Source: Novosphingobium sp. ERN07 (GTDB lineage Bacteria > Pseudomonadota > Alphaproteobacteria > Sphingomonadales > Sphingomonadaceae). From it: a DNA stretch of 64,000 bases. Both the position numbers and the translations under genes were made by a program. Each line of letters opens with the position of its first letter. The stretch's first letter is position 1. This document shows positions 33,340 to 43,248 of this stretch, piece by piece. A model generated the notes under the pieces. The model made no database searches, was not told where the DNA came from, and worked only from the letters and a program-made list of their open reading frames with translations. The DNA is taken from positions 62,001 through 126,000 of the forward strand of contig NZ_JABAID010000003.1 of the NCBI RefSeq assembly GCF_012641335.1. The letters run 5' to 3'.

Positions 33340-34413
33340 TCAGCGAAGTTTAGAACAGGGCGCTGCGTCGGATTCACGCTGGACCAGCGTGTAATCCAGT
33401 GTGACGTGGGCGGGGCGGGGGCCAAAGGCGGGGGCGCTGCCATTGCGCACGTTGCGGATGCCTTGCACCAGTTGATCGAGCGCCACTTCGGCCATCTGGC
33501 GAATGGGCTGGCGGATCGTGGTCAATTCGGGCCAGATGGTGGATGCGAGCGCCGTATCGTCAAAACCACAGACGGTCAGATCGCGCGGCACATCGATCCC
33601 GCAGCGGTGCGCGGCGGCGACGCAGCCTGCGGCCATATCGTCGTTCGCGGCGAAGATGGCGGTAGGCGGCTGGGGCAGGGCCAGCATCTGCGCGGCGGCA
33701 TCAAGGCCGGAGCGGTAGGTGAACTGGCCTTGCACGATCAGCGCTTCGTCCACCGCAAGGCCCGCTTGCGCCATCGCATCGCGGAAACCGGCAAGGCGCA
33801 GGGCGCTGGCCGATTGGGCCGGGTTGCCGATGATGAAGCCCACGCGCCGATGGCCCAGCGCGATGAGATGGCGGGTCATGTCCTGCGCTGCGCGGGTATC
33901 GTCGATCATCACCGCCGCTTGGCCGGGCAGGGCCTTGCCGGGGCCGATCAGCATGGCGGGAAGGCGCGCTTCGGCAATGCGGGCGAGCAGGGCGGCATCT
34001 TCGCACAGGGGTGGGGGGAGCAGGAAACCATCGATGGCGCTGGCGGCAAGGCGCGCGATCACTTTGGCGACATCGCCTGCTGGTTCGCAGCGTTCGACCA
34101 CCAGATGCGCATCAAGCCTGCTGGCCGCATCCATACAGCCGATCAGCAATTCGCTGAGATAGGCGGCAGACGGGTTGGCATAGAGCAGGGCGATGCGAAG
34201 CCCAACCGCGCCGGCAAGGCTGCGCGCGGCGCGGTTGGGCGCGTAATCGAGCTGGCGGATGGCGGCTTCGACCGCGAGGCGCGTTTCTTCACGCACCGTT
34301 TCACCGCCATTGATCACGCGGCTGACGGTCATCGGGGAACAACCGGCGAGCCGGGCCACATCGTTGACCGTGGGACGGCCAGACTGCCGCCGCCGGGATC
34401 GGGTTTCGTTCAT
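33340..34413 (-). CDS. LacI-family regulator, probable xylose repressor
   Basis: A 357-residue LacI/GalR regulator. Start ATG 34413 (MNETRSRRRQSGRP). The helix-turn-helix TVNDVARLAGCSPMTVSRVINGGETVREETR and hinge LDYAPNRAARSLAG are followed by a periplasmic-binding-like sensor (VMIDDTRAAQDMTRHLIALGHRRVGFI, VCGFDDTALASTIWPELTTIRQP). It is divergent from the XylE-type porter, with a GGTAGCGATATC dyad in between that resembles one in front of xylB. It therefore probably represses the xylose genes and releases on a xylose-derived ligand, as in Caulobacter XylR. Confidence 0.88.
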   Translation of the reverse strand: MNETRSRRRQSGRPTVNDVARLAGCSPMTVSRVINGGETVREETRLAVEAAIRQLDYAPNRAARSLAGAVGLRIALLYANPSAAYLSELLIGCMDAASRLDAHLVVERCEPAGDVAKVIARLAASAIDGFLLPPPLCEDAALLARIAEARLPAMLIGPGKALPGQAAVMIDDTRAAQDMTRHLIALGHRRVGFIIGNPAQSASALRLAGFRDAMAQAGLAVDEALIVQGQFTYRSGLDAAAQMLALPQPPTAIFAANDDMAAGCVAAAHRCGIDVPRDLTVCGFDDTALASTIWPELTTIRQPIRQMAEVALDQLVQGIRNVRNGSAPAFGPRPAHVTLDYTLVQRESDAAPCSKLR

Positions 34414-34472
34414 GGCAAGGCCTTTGATCAAAGGGGACCGGATTGGCAAGTTCTGGCGCGTGTGCGGATCAT

Positions 34473-34484
34473 GGTAGCGATATC
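34473..34484. promoter_or_regulatory. Candidate LacI-family operator (porter/regulator gap)
   Basis: GGTAGCGATATC, containing the palindrome GCGATATCGC (34477-34486), in the 169-bp divergent gap. It differs at one of 12 positions from the reverse complement of 40069-40080 (GGTAGCGCTATC). Central CG and TAGCG arms fit LacI-family operators. Confidence 0.55.
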
Positions 34485-34582
34485 GCGCAAACAGGAAATA
34501 GCTATACACAAGGGTGCAAAGTGATCGACGGCGCGCCGTGGCTGCGGCTATGCATGACGGGCAAAAAAATCGGGAGAGGCAT

Positions 34583-35998
34583 ATGGCAGGCACCCAGCAG
34601 GACCGGGTGAACATGGCGCTGGTGGGCGCAATCGTGGCGGTGGCGACGATTGGCGGCCTGCTGTTCGGGTATGACAGCGGCGCGGTGAACGGCACGCAGG
34701 CTGGGCTGAAGGCCGCATTCGCGCTGGATGACAACGGGCTGGGCTTTACGGTTGGCTCGCTCTTGGCGGGCTGTGCGGCTGGCGCCTTCCTTGCCGGAAG
34801 GCTGGCAGACCGGTTCGGGCGCAAGCGGATCATGATGCTGGCGGCACTGCTGTTTCTGGTGGGAGCGCTGGTGCAGGGGCTGACCGGCAATCACACGCTG
34901 TTCGTGGTGTTCCGCTTTCTGGGCGGGATAGCCGTAGGCGCGGCAAGCGTGCTTTCGCCTGCCTATATCTCGGAAGTGGCACCTGCGGCCATTCGCGGGC
35001 GATTGACCAGCGTGCAGCAGGTGATGATCATCACCGGGCTGACGCTGGCTTTCGTCGTCAACTATGTGCTGGCGCAGCAGGCGGGGGATTCGCTGGGCAC
35101 GATTGCCGGGTTCCCGGCGTGGCGCTGGATGTATCTGGCACAGGCGGTGCCTGCGGTGGTGTTCCTTGTGGCTTTGCAGTTCATTCCTGAAAGCCCGCGT
35201 TATCTTGTCAGTAGTGGGCGTGAGGATGAAGCGCAGGCTGTGCTGACGCGGCTGTTCGGTGAAGCTGAGGCCGCGCGCAAGGTGGCCGAAATCCGCGCGT
35301 CCTTTGCCACCGATCACCGCCCGCGTCTGGCCGATGTGCTGGCACCGGGCACGGTGCTGCGCCCGATTGTGTGGGCCGGGCTGATTATCGCGTTGTTCCA
35401 GCAGTTCGTGGGGATCAACGTGATCTTCTATTACGGCGAAACGTTGTGGAAGCTGGCGGGCGTTTCAGAAAAGGCGGCGCTTGAGCGCAATATCATTTCC
35501 GGGCTGGTGTCCATCGCGGCGTGCTTTGTCACGATGGCGCTGGTGGACAAGGTGGGCCGCAAGCCGCTGCTGCTGATCGGGTCTGCGGGGATGACGCTGG
35601 CGTTGGGGGCGATGAGCTGGGCCTTTTCCCAAGGGACGCTGGATGCAGCGGGCGCGCTGCAGATGGATCAGCAGCTTGGCTTTATCGCGGTGATCGCGGC
35701 CAATATCTATGTGATCTTCTTCAACATGAGCTGGGGCCCGGTGATGTGGGTCATGCTGGGCGAGATGTTCCCCAACCAGTTACGCGGATCGGCGCTGGCG
35801 GTGTGCGGGCTGGCGCAGTGGGGCGCGAACTATGCCGTGGTGCAAAGCTTCCCCGCGATGGCCAGCGGTCTGGGGCTGGCGGAAACGTATGTACTCTATA
35901 CCGGCAGCGCGTTCATCAGCTTCTGGCTGGTCAAGGCGTTCCTGCCCGAAACGCGCGGCAAGGAACTGGAGCAGATGGAGGGCTGGGGCGGGCATTGA
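34583..35998 (+). CDS. Sugar porter family MFS transporter, probable D-xylose:H+ symporter
   Basis: A 471-residue sugar porter. Start ATG 34583, with GGGAGAGG upstream. It shows the sugar porter signatures GGLLFGYDSGAVNGTQ, GRLADRFGRKRIMM, PESPRYLVSSGREDEA, QQFVGINVIFYYG and PETRGKELEQMEG. Position beside a LacI regulator and upstream of xylA/xylB makes D-xylose the likely substrate (XylE-like), though the family also carries glucose and galactose. Confidence 0.88.
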   Translation: MAGTQQDRVNMALVGAIVAVATIGGLLFGYDSGAVNGTQAGLKAAFALDDNGLGFTVGSLLAGCAAGAFLAGRLADRFGRKRIMMLAALLFLVGALVQGLTGNHTLFVVFRFLGGIAVGAASVLSPAYISEVAPAAIRGRLTSVQQVMIITGLTLAFVVNYVLAQQAGDSLGTIAGFPAWRWMYLAQAVPAVVFLVALQFIPESPRYLVSSGREDEAQAVLTRLFGEAEAARKVAEIRASFATDHRPRLADVLAPGTVLRPIVWAGLIIALFQQFVGINVIFYYGETLWKLAGVSEKAALERNIISGLVSIAACFVTMALVDKVGRKPLLLIGSAGMTLALGAMSWAFSQGTLDAAGALQMDQQLGFIAVIAANIYVIFFNMSWGPVMWVMLGEMFPNQLRGSALAVCGLAQWGANYAVVQSFPAMASGLGLAETYVLYTGSAFISFWLVKAFLPETRGKELEQMEGWGGH

Positions 35999-36017
35999 TC
36001 TAAGCCGCCCCTTTTGG

Positions 36018-37094
36018 TCACCCCGCGTCGGGCGCGTTTGGCACCAGTCGCTGTTCGGTCAGGATCTGCCACGCGGTGATGAACAGCGCGCCGACCACCG
36101 GGCCGACCACGATGCCGCTGAGGCCAAGCAGTTCGATCCCGCCCAGCGTGGTGACCAGCACCAGCCAATCGGGAATGCCCGTATCGCGGCCCACAAGAGC
36201 CGGGCGCAGAATGTTGTCGGCAAGGCCGATCACCACAACGCCCGATCCCACCACTACGGCGCCCTGCCAGATCGCGCCGGTGGCAAAGAGGTAGATGGCC
36301 ACCGGTCCCCAGACAATGGCGGGGCCGATGGCCGGGAGCAGCGCGGCAATCGCCATGATCGCGCCCCACAGCAATGCTGCGGGCAGGCCGACGATGGCAA
36401 AGGTGATCGCGCCGAGCATGCCTTGCACCAGCGCGACGACGACCGAGCCTTTCAAAGTGGCGCGCACGGCGGCGACGAACCGGTCCACCATGCGGGTCGC
36501 CACGCTGTGTTCCAGCGGCAGCGCGCGGACGATGGTGGGGCCAAGGACGTGGCCGTCCTTAAGCAGGAAGAACGTGACATAAAGCCCGACGCCGAAAGCC
36601 AGCACGAAAGCGGCGGCATTCGCGCCGATGGTCAGCGCGCGCTGCGTGATTATGCTGGCGCTGCTGCTGAGCGATTCTGCAATGCGGTTCTGCGCCAGTT
36701 CGAACGTGCCGAACCCCGCATTGCCGAGCATGTCCTGCACGCGGGAAGGCAGGGCATCGTGGACCTGCTGGAAATAGAGCGCGAAGTTGATCTGGCCTGA
36801 CTGGATCTGGGTAAACACGCCCGCGGCCTGTTCCACCACCATCGTGCCGATCAGCATGGCAGGCAGGATCACCGCAAAGGTGATGATCAGCAGCGTCATG
36901 CCAGCGGCAAGGCTGCGCCGTCCGGGCCAGCGCTCCAGCAGGCGCTGGTTCAGCCAATCGAACATCAGCGCGGCCAGCGCCGCCCAGAGCAGCGCGGTGA
37001 GGAAGTTGGCGACGACGAGGACCAGCGCTACCGTCACCAGCACGAGCATGAGGATAAAGCCCCCGCGCTCGACCTTGCTTCGCTCTATCATCAT
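36018..37094 (-). CDS. AI-2E family transporter (PerM/YdiK-like permease)
   Basis: A 358-residue membrane protein with eight or so hydrophobic segments. The central GAITFAIVGLPAALLWGAIMAIAALLPAIGPAIVWGPVAIYLFATG and the C-terminal TLGGIELLGLSGIVVGPVVGALFITAW are typical of the AI-2E exporter superfamily. Substrates in this family range from autoinducer-2 to Na+/H+ exchange, so function is open. It sits inside the xylose locus but on the other strand from the porter, and may be unrelated to xylose. Confidence 0.85.
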   Translation of the reverse strand: MMIERSKVERGGFILMLVLVTVALVLVVANFLTALLWAALAALMFDWLNQRLLERWPGRRSLAAGMTLLIITFAVILPAMLIGTMVVEQAAGVFTQIQSGQINFALYFQQVHDALPSRVQDMLGNAGFGTFELAQNRIAESLSSSASIITQRALTIGANAAAFVLAFGVGLYVTFFLLKDGHVLGPTIVRALPLEHSVATRMVDRFVAAVRATLKGSVVVALVQGMLGAITFAIVGLPAALLWGAIMAIAALLPAIGPAIVWGPVAIYLFATGAIWQGAVVVGSGVVVIGLADNILRPALVGRDTGIPDWLVLVTTLGGIELLGLSGIVVGPVVGALFITAWQILTEQRLVPNAPDAG

Positions 37095-37224
37095 TCCCCC
37101 TTCGCAAGACGCGCATCACAGATGGCGGTTCGCGCCCCTGCTTGCAAGCGAGGGGTGGGGCGACCTGTGATGCGTTGATGCCAAACGCTTGCCGGGGGGT
37201 GTGGTTTCCGGCGGGTGCAGGGGA

Positions 37225-37246
37225 GGGGGCGGGGAGGACCGCCCCC
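37225..37246. terminator. GC hairpin after xylA
   Basis: GGGGGCGG-GGAGGA-CCGCCCCC forms a perfect 8-bp stem 8 bp beyond the xylA stop codon. It has no U-run on the minus strand, so it may need Rho or serve as an mRNA 3' stabiliser. The rest of the gap 37095-37253 shows nothing else clear. Confidence 0.5.
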
Positions 37247-37253
37247 AACGAGA

Positions 37254-38561
37254 TCAGAAGCGGTTCATCATGTTTTCCAGCCATTCCTGACGGCCCGAAA
37301 CCGGGGCAGGGCGCAGGTCTTGCGCCACGGCGAGGTCTGCGATTTCGGCAAGGCTGGACTTGGCGATGGTCTGGCCCAGTTCGCCCTGCCACCCGGCATA
37401 GCGTTCGGCGCGGAAGGCATCGATGCGGCCATCGTTGATGATGGCTTCGGCGCGGAGCAGCGCCTTGGCGATCACGTCAACGCCGCCGATGTGGCCGTGG
37501 AACAGGTCTGCTGCGTCAACCGACTGGCGGCGCACCTTGGCATCGAAGTTGAAGCCGCCGTCGGTAAAGCCGCCCGCGCGTTCGATCTCGATGCAGGCCA
37601 GCGTCAGTTCCTCGACCGAGTTGGGGAACTGGTCGGTGTCCCAGCCATTCTGCGGATCGCCACGATTGGCGTCGATTGATCCGAAGATGCCCAGCGCGCG
37701 CGCCATTGCGATTTCGTGTTCGAAAGTGTGGCCCGAAAGCGTGGCGTGGTTGGCTTCGATATTGACCTTGACCTCGTTCTCAAGGCCGAAGCGCTTGAGG
37801 AAGCCGAAGACGGTCTGCGTATCGAAATCGTACTGGTGCTTGGTCGGCTCGTGCGGCTTGGGTTCGATCAGGATCGTGCCCGCAAAGCCGATCTTGTGCT
37901 TGTGTTCGACGACGAGCGACAGGAAGCGGCCGAAGTTTTCCTGCTCAACCGCCAGATCGGTGTTGAGGATCGTGTCATAGCCTTCACGGCCGCCCCACAG
38001 CACATAGTTCGCGCCGCCAAGACGGTGGGTTGCTTCGAGCGCATCGCGCACCTGCGACGCGCCCCATGCGTAGACTTCGGGGCGGGGGGAGGTGGCAGCG
38101 CCAGCCAGATAGCGCGGGTGGCCGAAGAGGTTGGCCGTGCCCCACAGCAGCTTGCGGCCATGTGCGGCTTGCAGTTCTTCAAGATGATCGACCGCACGGG
38201 CGAAACTGGCGCGGAAATCGCCGATGGATTCAGCAGGCGCCATCACATCGACATCGTGGAAGCAGTAAAACGGCAGGTCGAGCTTTTCGGCGAAGGCGAG
38301 GGCGGCTTCGCGCTTGGCACGGGCGGCGTTTTCGTCCTGCGGGCCGTTCAGCCAGGGGCGATCAAACGTGCCAGCGCCGAACACGTCGCTGCCGGGCCAG
38401 CAGAAGGTGTGCCACATGCACACGGCAAAACGCAGGTAATCCTCCATGCGCTTGCCAAAGACCATGCGGTCCTTGTCGTAATAGTGATAGGCAAGATCGC
38501 TGGTGCTTTCAGGCCCTTCGTACCGGACGGTATCGAATGCGTCGAAATAGGATGCGGACAT
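37254..38561 (-). CDS. xylA: Xylose isomerase
   Basis: A 435-residue class II xylose isomerase. It starts [19 protein letters not shown], and [24 protein letters not shown] is family-typical. The catalytic His is in FCFHDVD-like [11 protein letters not shown]; metal ligands are in [35 protein letters not shown] and [20 protein letters not shown]. It converts D-xylose to D-xylulose. It follows xylB with a 1-bp gap on the minus strand, so the operon order is xylB-xylA, driven from the promoter near 40069. Confidence 0.96.
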   Translation of the reverse strand: MSASYFDAFDTVRYEGPESTSDLAYHYYDKDRMVFGKRMEDYLRFAVCMWHTFCWPGSDVFGAGTFDRPWLNGPQDENAARAKREAALAFAEKLDLPFYCFHDVDVMAPAESIGDFRASFARAVDHLEELQAAHGRKLLWGTANLFGHPRYLAGAATSPRPEVYAWGASQVRDALEATHRLGGANYVLWGGREGYDTILNTDLAVEQENFGRFLSLVVEHKHKIGFAGTILIEPKPHEPTKHQYDFDTQTVFGFLKRFGLENEVKVNIEANHATLSGHTFEHEIAMARALGIFGSIDANRGDPQNGWDTDQFPNSVEELTLACIEIERAGGFTDGGFNFDAKVRRQSVDAADLFHGHIGGVDVIAKALLRAEAIINDGRIDAFRAERYAGWQGELGQTIAKSSLAEIADLAVAQDLRPAPVSGRQEWLENMMNRF

Positions 38562-38562
38562 T

Positions 38563-40017
38563 TCAGGCTACTCCTTGGATGGCGGCAAGCGCGGCATAGG
38601 CGGCGCGGAAACGGGTGCGTTTGGGGCTGAGGATATCGGCAAGGGCGGCGTCGGGTTCGATCACGGCGCGGATCGGCGGGCGGGTGCAGACTTGCGCCGC
38701 GCTGGCCCCGGTCACGCCGATCTGCGCAAGGCGCGCCGCGCCAAGGGCAGGGCCGACTTCGCCGCCATCAAGATAGACAAGCCGTACGCCCAGCGCAGCG
38801 GCAAGGATGCGGCCCCAGTGGACCGACCGTGATCCGCCGCCGATGACGCAGAGTTCATCGATCTGCGTGCCCGCAGTGCGCAGCGCGTCAATGCCGTCGG
38901 CATGGGCGAAAGCCACGCCTTCCAGCACCGCGGCGGCCATCGCACCGGTAGCGCTTTCGTTGCCAAGGCCGAGGAAGGCGGCGCGGATGTGCGGATCGTT
39001 GTGCGGGGTGCGTTCGCCCGAAAGATAGGGGAGGAACAGTTCGCTTCCGGCCTGCACACCGTGCGCTTCGGCCAGCGCGAAAAATTCCGCCGGGCCGGGG
39101 ACGTTGCAGGCCTTTGCCGCCCAATCGATGCACGATGCGGCAGAAAGGTGCACGCTCATCTGGTGCCACACGCCGGGCAGGGCGTGGCAAAAGGCGTGGA
39201 CGGCCTGCGCCGGGTTGGGGCGGAACTGGTCGTTACCGACAAAGATCACGCCCGATGTGCCGAGCGAGAGCATTCCCTGCCCTTCGCCAGTCACGCCAAC
39301 GCCCAGCGCGCCGGCGGCATTGTCACCCGCGCCTGCCACCACGGGCACGGCGCCCATGCCCCATACGCTCGCCACATCGGCGCGGAGCTGGCCGGTGACT
39401 TCCGGTCCTTCATAAAGGCGGGGCATGTGGCTTTCATCAAGGCCGGTGGCGGCGAGCATTTCGTCCGACCATGAGCGGCGCGCCACATCAAGCCATAGCG
39501 TTCCGGCGCTGTCGGACATGTCGCTGGCCTTTTCGCCGGTCAGGGCAAGGCGCACATAGTCCTTGGGCAGCAGCACGGTGCGCAACTGTGCGAAAACATC
39601 CGGTTCGTGGGCGCGCACCCATTCCAGCTTGGGCGCGGTGAAGCCGGGCATCATGATATTGCCGGTAATTTCGCGGCTGCGCGGTTCGCGCGATTCCAGC
39701 GCCGCACATTCGGCAAAGCTGCGCCCGTCGTTCCACAGGATCGCGGGGCGCAAAGGGGCATCGTCTGCGCCCAGCAGCGTGGCGCCGTGCATCTGCCCGG
39801 CAAGGCCAACGCCTTGGACTGCGGCGCGAAGCGCCGGGTCGATGGCCAGCACGGCGTGATGCGTGGCGGCAACCCAGTCTGCCGGGGCTTGCTGCGACCA
39901 CAGGGCTTGCGGGCGCGACACGGCAAGATCGGCGGTGGCTTGGGCCAGCACGTCGCCACTTTCGGAAAGGACGACAGCTTTTACCCCGCTTGTGCCGATA
40001 TCCAGCCCCAGGAACAT
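38563..40017 (-). CDS. xylB: Xylulokinase
   Basis: A 484-residue FGGY kinase. The N-terminal phosphate-binding loop is [44 protein letters not shown] is xylulokinase-typical; [18 protein letters not shown] and [21 protein letters not shown] hold the catalytic Asp region. It phosphorylates D-xylulose for the pentose phosphate pathway. First gene of the xylBA operon; a TAGCGCTA-cored dyad lies 52-63 bp upstream of its start. Confidence 0.95.
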   Translation of the reverse strand: MFLGLDIGTSGVKAVVLSESGDVLAQATADLAVSRPQALWSQQAPADWVAATHHAVLAIDPALRAAVQGVGLAGQMHGATLLGADDAPLRPAILWNDGRSFAECAALESREPRSREITGNIMMPGFTAPKLEWVRAHEPDVFAQLRTVLLPKDYVRLALTGEKASDMSDSAGTLWLDVARRSWSDEMLAATGLDESHMPRLYEGPEVTGQLRADVASVWGMGAVPVVAGAGDNAAGALGVGVTGEGQGMLSLGTSGVIFVGNDQFRPNPAQAVHAFCHALPGVWHQMSVHLSAASCIDWAAKACNVPGPAEFFALAEAHGVQAGSELFLPYLSGERTPHNDPHIRAAFLGLGNESATGAMAAAVLEGVAFAHADGIDALRTAGTQIDELCVIGGGSRSVHWGRILAAALGVRLVYLDGGEVGPALGAARLAQIGVTGASAAQVCTRPPIRAVIEPDAALADILSPKRTRFRAAYAALAAIQGVA

Positions 40018-40068
40018 TGTGATTCATCCTCTCTGCCCCTCCGCTTGGCGCGGCGGTTGAGATGGCAT

Positions 40069-40080
40069 GATAGCGCTACC
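40069..40080. promoter_or_regulatory. Candidate LacI-family operator in front of xylB
   Basis: GATAGCGCTACC with the 8-bp palindrome TAGCGCTA. Its reverse complement GGTAGCGCTATC matches the element at 34473-34484 in 11 of 12 positions. It sits in the divergent gap between xylB and the GGDEF-EAL gene and probably overlaps the xylB promoter. Confidence 0.6.
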
Positions 40081-40228
40081 TTTTGTTCTTGGCAATCGTC
40101 TGTTGGCGCGGGCGGCGCGCGGTGAATAGGGGCCGTTACGTAAGGCGCGGTCCGCGCGATCTTCAGGAAATTGCGAGAAACGGGCAGCTTAACCAATCCT
40201 CAAGGGGTGGCGGGCGAAAAGCGGCAAG

Positions 40229-42202
40229 ATGCGGGCACTGCTGAATTTTTTCAGGCTGGACACAAGCGATGCCGAACTCGCGCGCGCCCAATTCCGCTCG
40301 CTTTCCGCGCATTTGCCGCTCCTTTACGTTATTCTGCTCGGCAATGCGCTGGCAATCGCGGTGGTCTTTTTTGACCCCGACAAGCTGATCAAGACACTGA
40401 TCTCACCGGCATTGATCTGCGGTGTCGCCATGTCGCGCGGCGTGTGGTGGTGGCGCAGCGCAGATCCAGAGGGTCTTTCCGACGACGAGATCCGCAGTCA
40501 CCTGCACCGAACCGGCGCGCTGAGCGTGGTCATGACGTTGGCTTTCGAGCTGTGGTGCATCTGGGTCTACAACGACGGCGATGCCTATGGGCGGGGAAGC
40601 CTGACCTTCTTCCTCGGATTGACGGAAGTCAGCACGGTGTTCTGCCTTATGACGCTGGGCCCGGTGGCGATGCGCGTGGCGGTGGTCAGCACGCTTTCGT
40701 TCCTGTTCTACTTTTCCTGGGCCGACAACGGCCAGATGCTGGCGCAAACCATAGTGTTGTGCCTGGTCAGTGCGGGCATGGTCGTGGTGGTGCACCGGCA
40801 CACGCATTCTTTTTCCGAACTGATCCGGTCACGGCGCAATCTGCGGATGCGCCAGCATGAAACCGAAAAGCTGAGCGAGGAGAACCGGCGCATCGCCTTT
40901 ACCGATCCGCTGAGCGGATTGCCCAACAGGCGCGAACTGCTGGCGCGGCTTGATCGGCTGGAAGCCCGCGCCGATCTGCCACGCAACAGCCTTGCCGTGA
41001 TTTTCATCGATCTTGATGGGTTCAAGGCTGTAAACGACGAACACGGCCATCAGGCGGGTGACGCGCTTATCCGCAGCGTGTGTCTGCGCCTGCGCCAGCA
41101 TTGCCCGCCGCACGCTATGTTGGCGCGGGTGGGCGGAGACGAATTTGCCGTCCTGCTCGAAGCGCGCGATGCGCAAAGCGCTGCGTTGCAACTCGCGCAC
41201 ACGATGCTGGAAGAAATTGCCCTGCCGGTGCTGGTGGATCGGCACGTGCTGCAAGTGGGCGGGTCCATCGGCGTTGCGGCCAATGTCGATGCCGCTGGCA
41301 GTCCGCGTGAACTGCTGCGGCGCGCTGACATTGCGATGTATCACGTAAAGACGCAGGGCAAGGGCCAGGTCGCGATCTACGATGCCGGGTTTGACGAAGG
41401 CCGCCTGCGCCGTCTGGACATAGAAGCGCAGATCGGGTTGGGCCTTGCCCGTGGTGAGTTCGACGTGTTCTATCAGCCCATCGTCGATGCCTATAGCGGG
41501 GCCATCGTTTCGGTAGAGGCGCTGCTGCGCTGGCCGCGCCGCCCGGAAGGAGCGCTGCCGCCCGACGAGTTTATCGAGATTGCCGAAGCGACCGGGCAGA
41601 TTCACCCGCTTGGCCTGTTCGTGCTGGAACGCGCAGCACGCGAGATCGGGCCGCTGGGCACACTGCATCTCAGCGTTAACGTTTCGCCCGCACAGTTCCG
41701 CGATCCGGCTTTCGAACGGCAGGTTGCGCACGTGCTGGAACAGACGCGCTTTTCGCCGGAACGGCTGCAGTTCGAGATTACCGAAGGCTATCTGCTGGCC
41801 AACCCGGAACGCGTGGTGAGCGCGGTGGAAACGTTCAAGGCGCGCGGCATGTCGATTGCGCTGGATGATTTCGGCACTGGTTTTACCAGCATCCATTACT
41901 TGCGGTCCTATGGCTTCAGCCATATCAAGCTGGACAAATCGCTGCTGGCGGGGCTGTCGCCCGGCGCAAAGGCGACGATGCTGGTGACCGGCGCTATCAA
42001 CCTGGCGCGCGGGCTGGACATGGCGGTGATTGCCGAAGGCGTGGAAACCGAAGCGCAGGCCGAAATTCTGCGTGCCGCCGGATGCCACGAATTGCAGGGC
42101 TATCTTTTCGGCAAACCTCTGCCGCTTGCCGAGTTTATCGAAGCCTGCCGTCGGTCCGGGCGCCCGCTTGGCGCAGAGCGGTGGCTCCGCGCCGCGGGGT
42201 AA
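40229..42202 (+). CDS. Membrane GGDEF-EAL cyclic-di-GMP enzyme
   Basis: A 657-residue protein. N-terminal membrane region of about six helices (LPLLYVILLGNALAIAVVFF, STVFCLMTLGPVAMRVAVVSTLSFLFYF, TIVLCLVSAGMVVVV), then GGDEF (SGLPNRRELLARLD, FIDLDGFKAVNDEHGHQAGD, VGGDEFAVLLEARD) and EAL (VSVEALLRWPRRPEG, ITEGYLLANPE, LDDFGTGFTSIHYLRSYGFSHIKLDKSLL). Both GGDEF and EAL signature residues are intact, so it may be bifunctional, or the GGDEF may act as a GTP-sensing domain for the phosphodiesterase. No operon partner. Confidence 0.93.
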   Translation: MRALLNFFRLDTSDAELARAQFRSLSAHLPLLYVILLGNALAIAVVFFDPDKLIKTLISPALICGVAMSRGVWWWRSADPEGLSDDEIRSHLHRTGALSVVMTLAFELWCIWVYNDGDAYGRGSLTFFLGLTEVSTVFCLMTLGPVAMRVAVVSTLSFLFYFSWADNGQMLAQTIVLCLVSAGMVVVVHRHTHSFSELIRSRRNLRMRQHETEKLSEENRRIAFTDPLSGLPNRRELLARLDRLEARADLPRNSLAVIFIDLDGFKAVNDEHGHQAGDALIRSVCLRLRQHCPPHAMLARVGGDEFAVLLEARDAQSAALQLAHTMLEEIALPVLVDRHVLQVGGSIGVAANVDAAGSPRELLRRADIAMYHVKTQGKGQVAIYDAGFDEGRLRRLDIEAQIGLGLARGEFDVFYQPIVDAYSGAIVSVEALLRWPRRPEGALPPDEFIEIAEATGQIHPLGLFVLERAAREIGPLGTLHLSVNVSPAQFRDPAFERQVAHVLEQTRFSPERLQFEITEGYLLANPERVVSAVETFKARGMSIALDDFGTGFTSIHYLRSYGFSHIKLDKSLLAGLSPGAKATMLVTGAINLARGLDMAVIAEGVETEAQAEILRAAGCHELQGYLFGKPLPLAEFIEACRRSGRPLGAERWLRAAG

Positions 42203-42205
42203 GCT

Positions 42206-43120
42206 CTACTCGGCGTTCTGCTTTTCCATGAACACCTTGGCCCTGTCTGCTGCCCAGTTCTGCAACGCTTCGGTGCGCAAACGCGCGCCTTCGGGGTCGG
42301 CCTCAAGCGGCAGAACCGATTCCACGATGGCATCGAAGTGGGTGCGCAGGCCGTCCTTCGCTTCGGGGTAAGGGATAATGTAAAGCTGGTTGGCTTCGAT
42401 CCCGGCTTTCACGTGGTTCGCCAGTTCCAATGGGTCCATACCGTGCTGGTGGATCGAATGCAGCGAGGCGATGGAATCTTCGTTCTCCACATAACCGCTC
42501 TTGCCAAACTGTGCCGGGCGCAACCGGCTGGCTTCGGCAATGTTCGATTTGATGTTGGCCGGGCACAGAACCGAAACGCCGATCTGGTGCTTGTCCAGAC
42601 CCAGCCGATAGCTTTCCATCAGGTTGATCACCGCCGCCTTTGCGGCGGAGTAGGGCGCGGCCAGCGCGCTGCCCATCAGCCCGCCCAGCGATGATGTGGT
42701 GACGATGTGCCCCGGCTTTCCGCTGGCGATCATGCGCGGAACAAAGGTGACCATGCCATTGATCACGCCGCCAAGGTTTACACCGACGATCCAGTCGAAA
42801 TCATCATAGCTGGTGTTCTCCACCGGGCCGAAGCTGTTGACGCCGGCGGTGTTGAACAGCAGCGTAGGCGCAGCGCCGAACACGGCCTCAACCTCGTCTG
42901 CCGCGCGGGCATAGGCGGCGCGGTCCATGATATCGAGCGTGATGCCGTGGGCGGTGATCCCTTCGGCCTGAAGGTTGGTCACGGCCTTTGCAACGGCATC
43001 GGCGCGAATATCAGCCACCACGATCCTTGCCCCCGCGCGCCCAAAGACCTGCGCCTGCCCGAACCCCGCGCCCGATGCGCCGCCGGTGATGAAGGCGATC
43101 TGGTTTTCGAATGACTGCAT
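42206..43120 (-). CDS. Short-chain dehydrogenase/reductase
   Basis: A 304-residue classical SDR. Start ATG 43120 (MQSFENQIAFITGGASGAGFG), with GAGGAG 9 nt upstream. Cofactor motif TGGASGAGFG; VVADIRADA suggests NAD preference; active site Ser in VTTSSLGGLMG and YSAAKAAV (YxxxK). The C-terminal part (IEANQLYIIPYPEAKDGLRTHFDAI) is longer than average. It is divergent from the ring-cleavage dioxygenase, with a dyad at 43145-43161. Substrate unknown. Confidence 0.88.
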   Translation of the reverse strand: MQSFENQIAFITGGASGAGFGQAQVFGRAGARIVVADIRADAVAKAVTNLQAEGITAHGITLDIMDRAAYARAADEVEAVFGAAPTLLFNTAGVNSFGPVENTSYDDFDWIVGVNLGGVINGMVTFVPRMIASGKPGHIVTTSSLGGLMGSALAAPYSAAKAAVINLMESYRLGLDKHQIGVSVLCPANIKSNIAEASRLRPAQFGKSGYVENEDSIASLHSIHQHGMDPLELANHVKAGIEANQLYIIPYPEAKDGLRTHFDAIVESVLPLEADPEGARLRTEALQNWAADRAKVFMEKQNAE

Positions 43121-43144
43121 GGCGTTCGGCTCCTCTTCCAATTT

Positions 43145-43161
43145 TGTTAGTGTTACTTACA
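43145..43161. promoter_or_regulatory. TetR-like operator between SDR and dioxygenase genes
   Basis: TGTTAG-TGTTA-CTTACA is an inverted repeat with 5 of 6 arm positions matching, 25 bp upstream of the SDR start. It is locally AT-rich in a GC-rich gap. No regulator gene is adjacent. Confidence 0.35.
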
Positions 43162-43248
43162 ATATCGACCAAAGGAGGGCAAGCGCGGCCTTGCAGGCGG
43201 TTCTGCCCATGACCATGTGCGGACCTGTCCCGATGGAGTTCTGCAACG

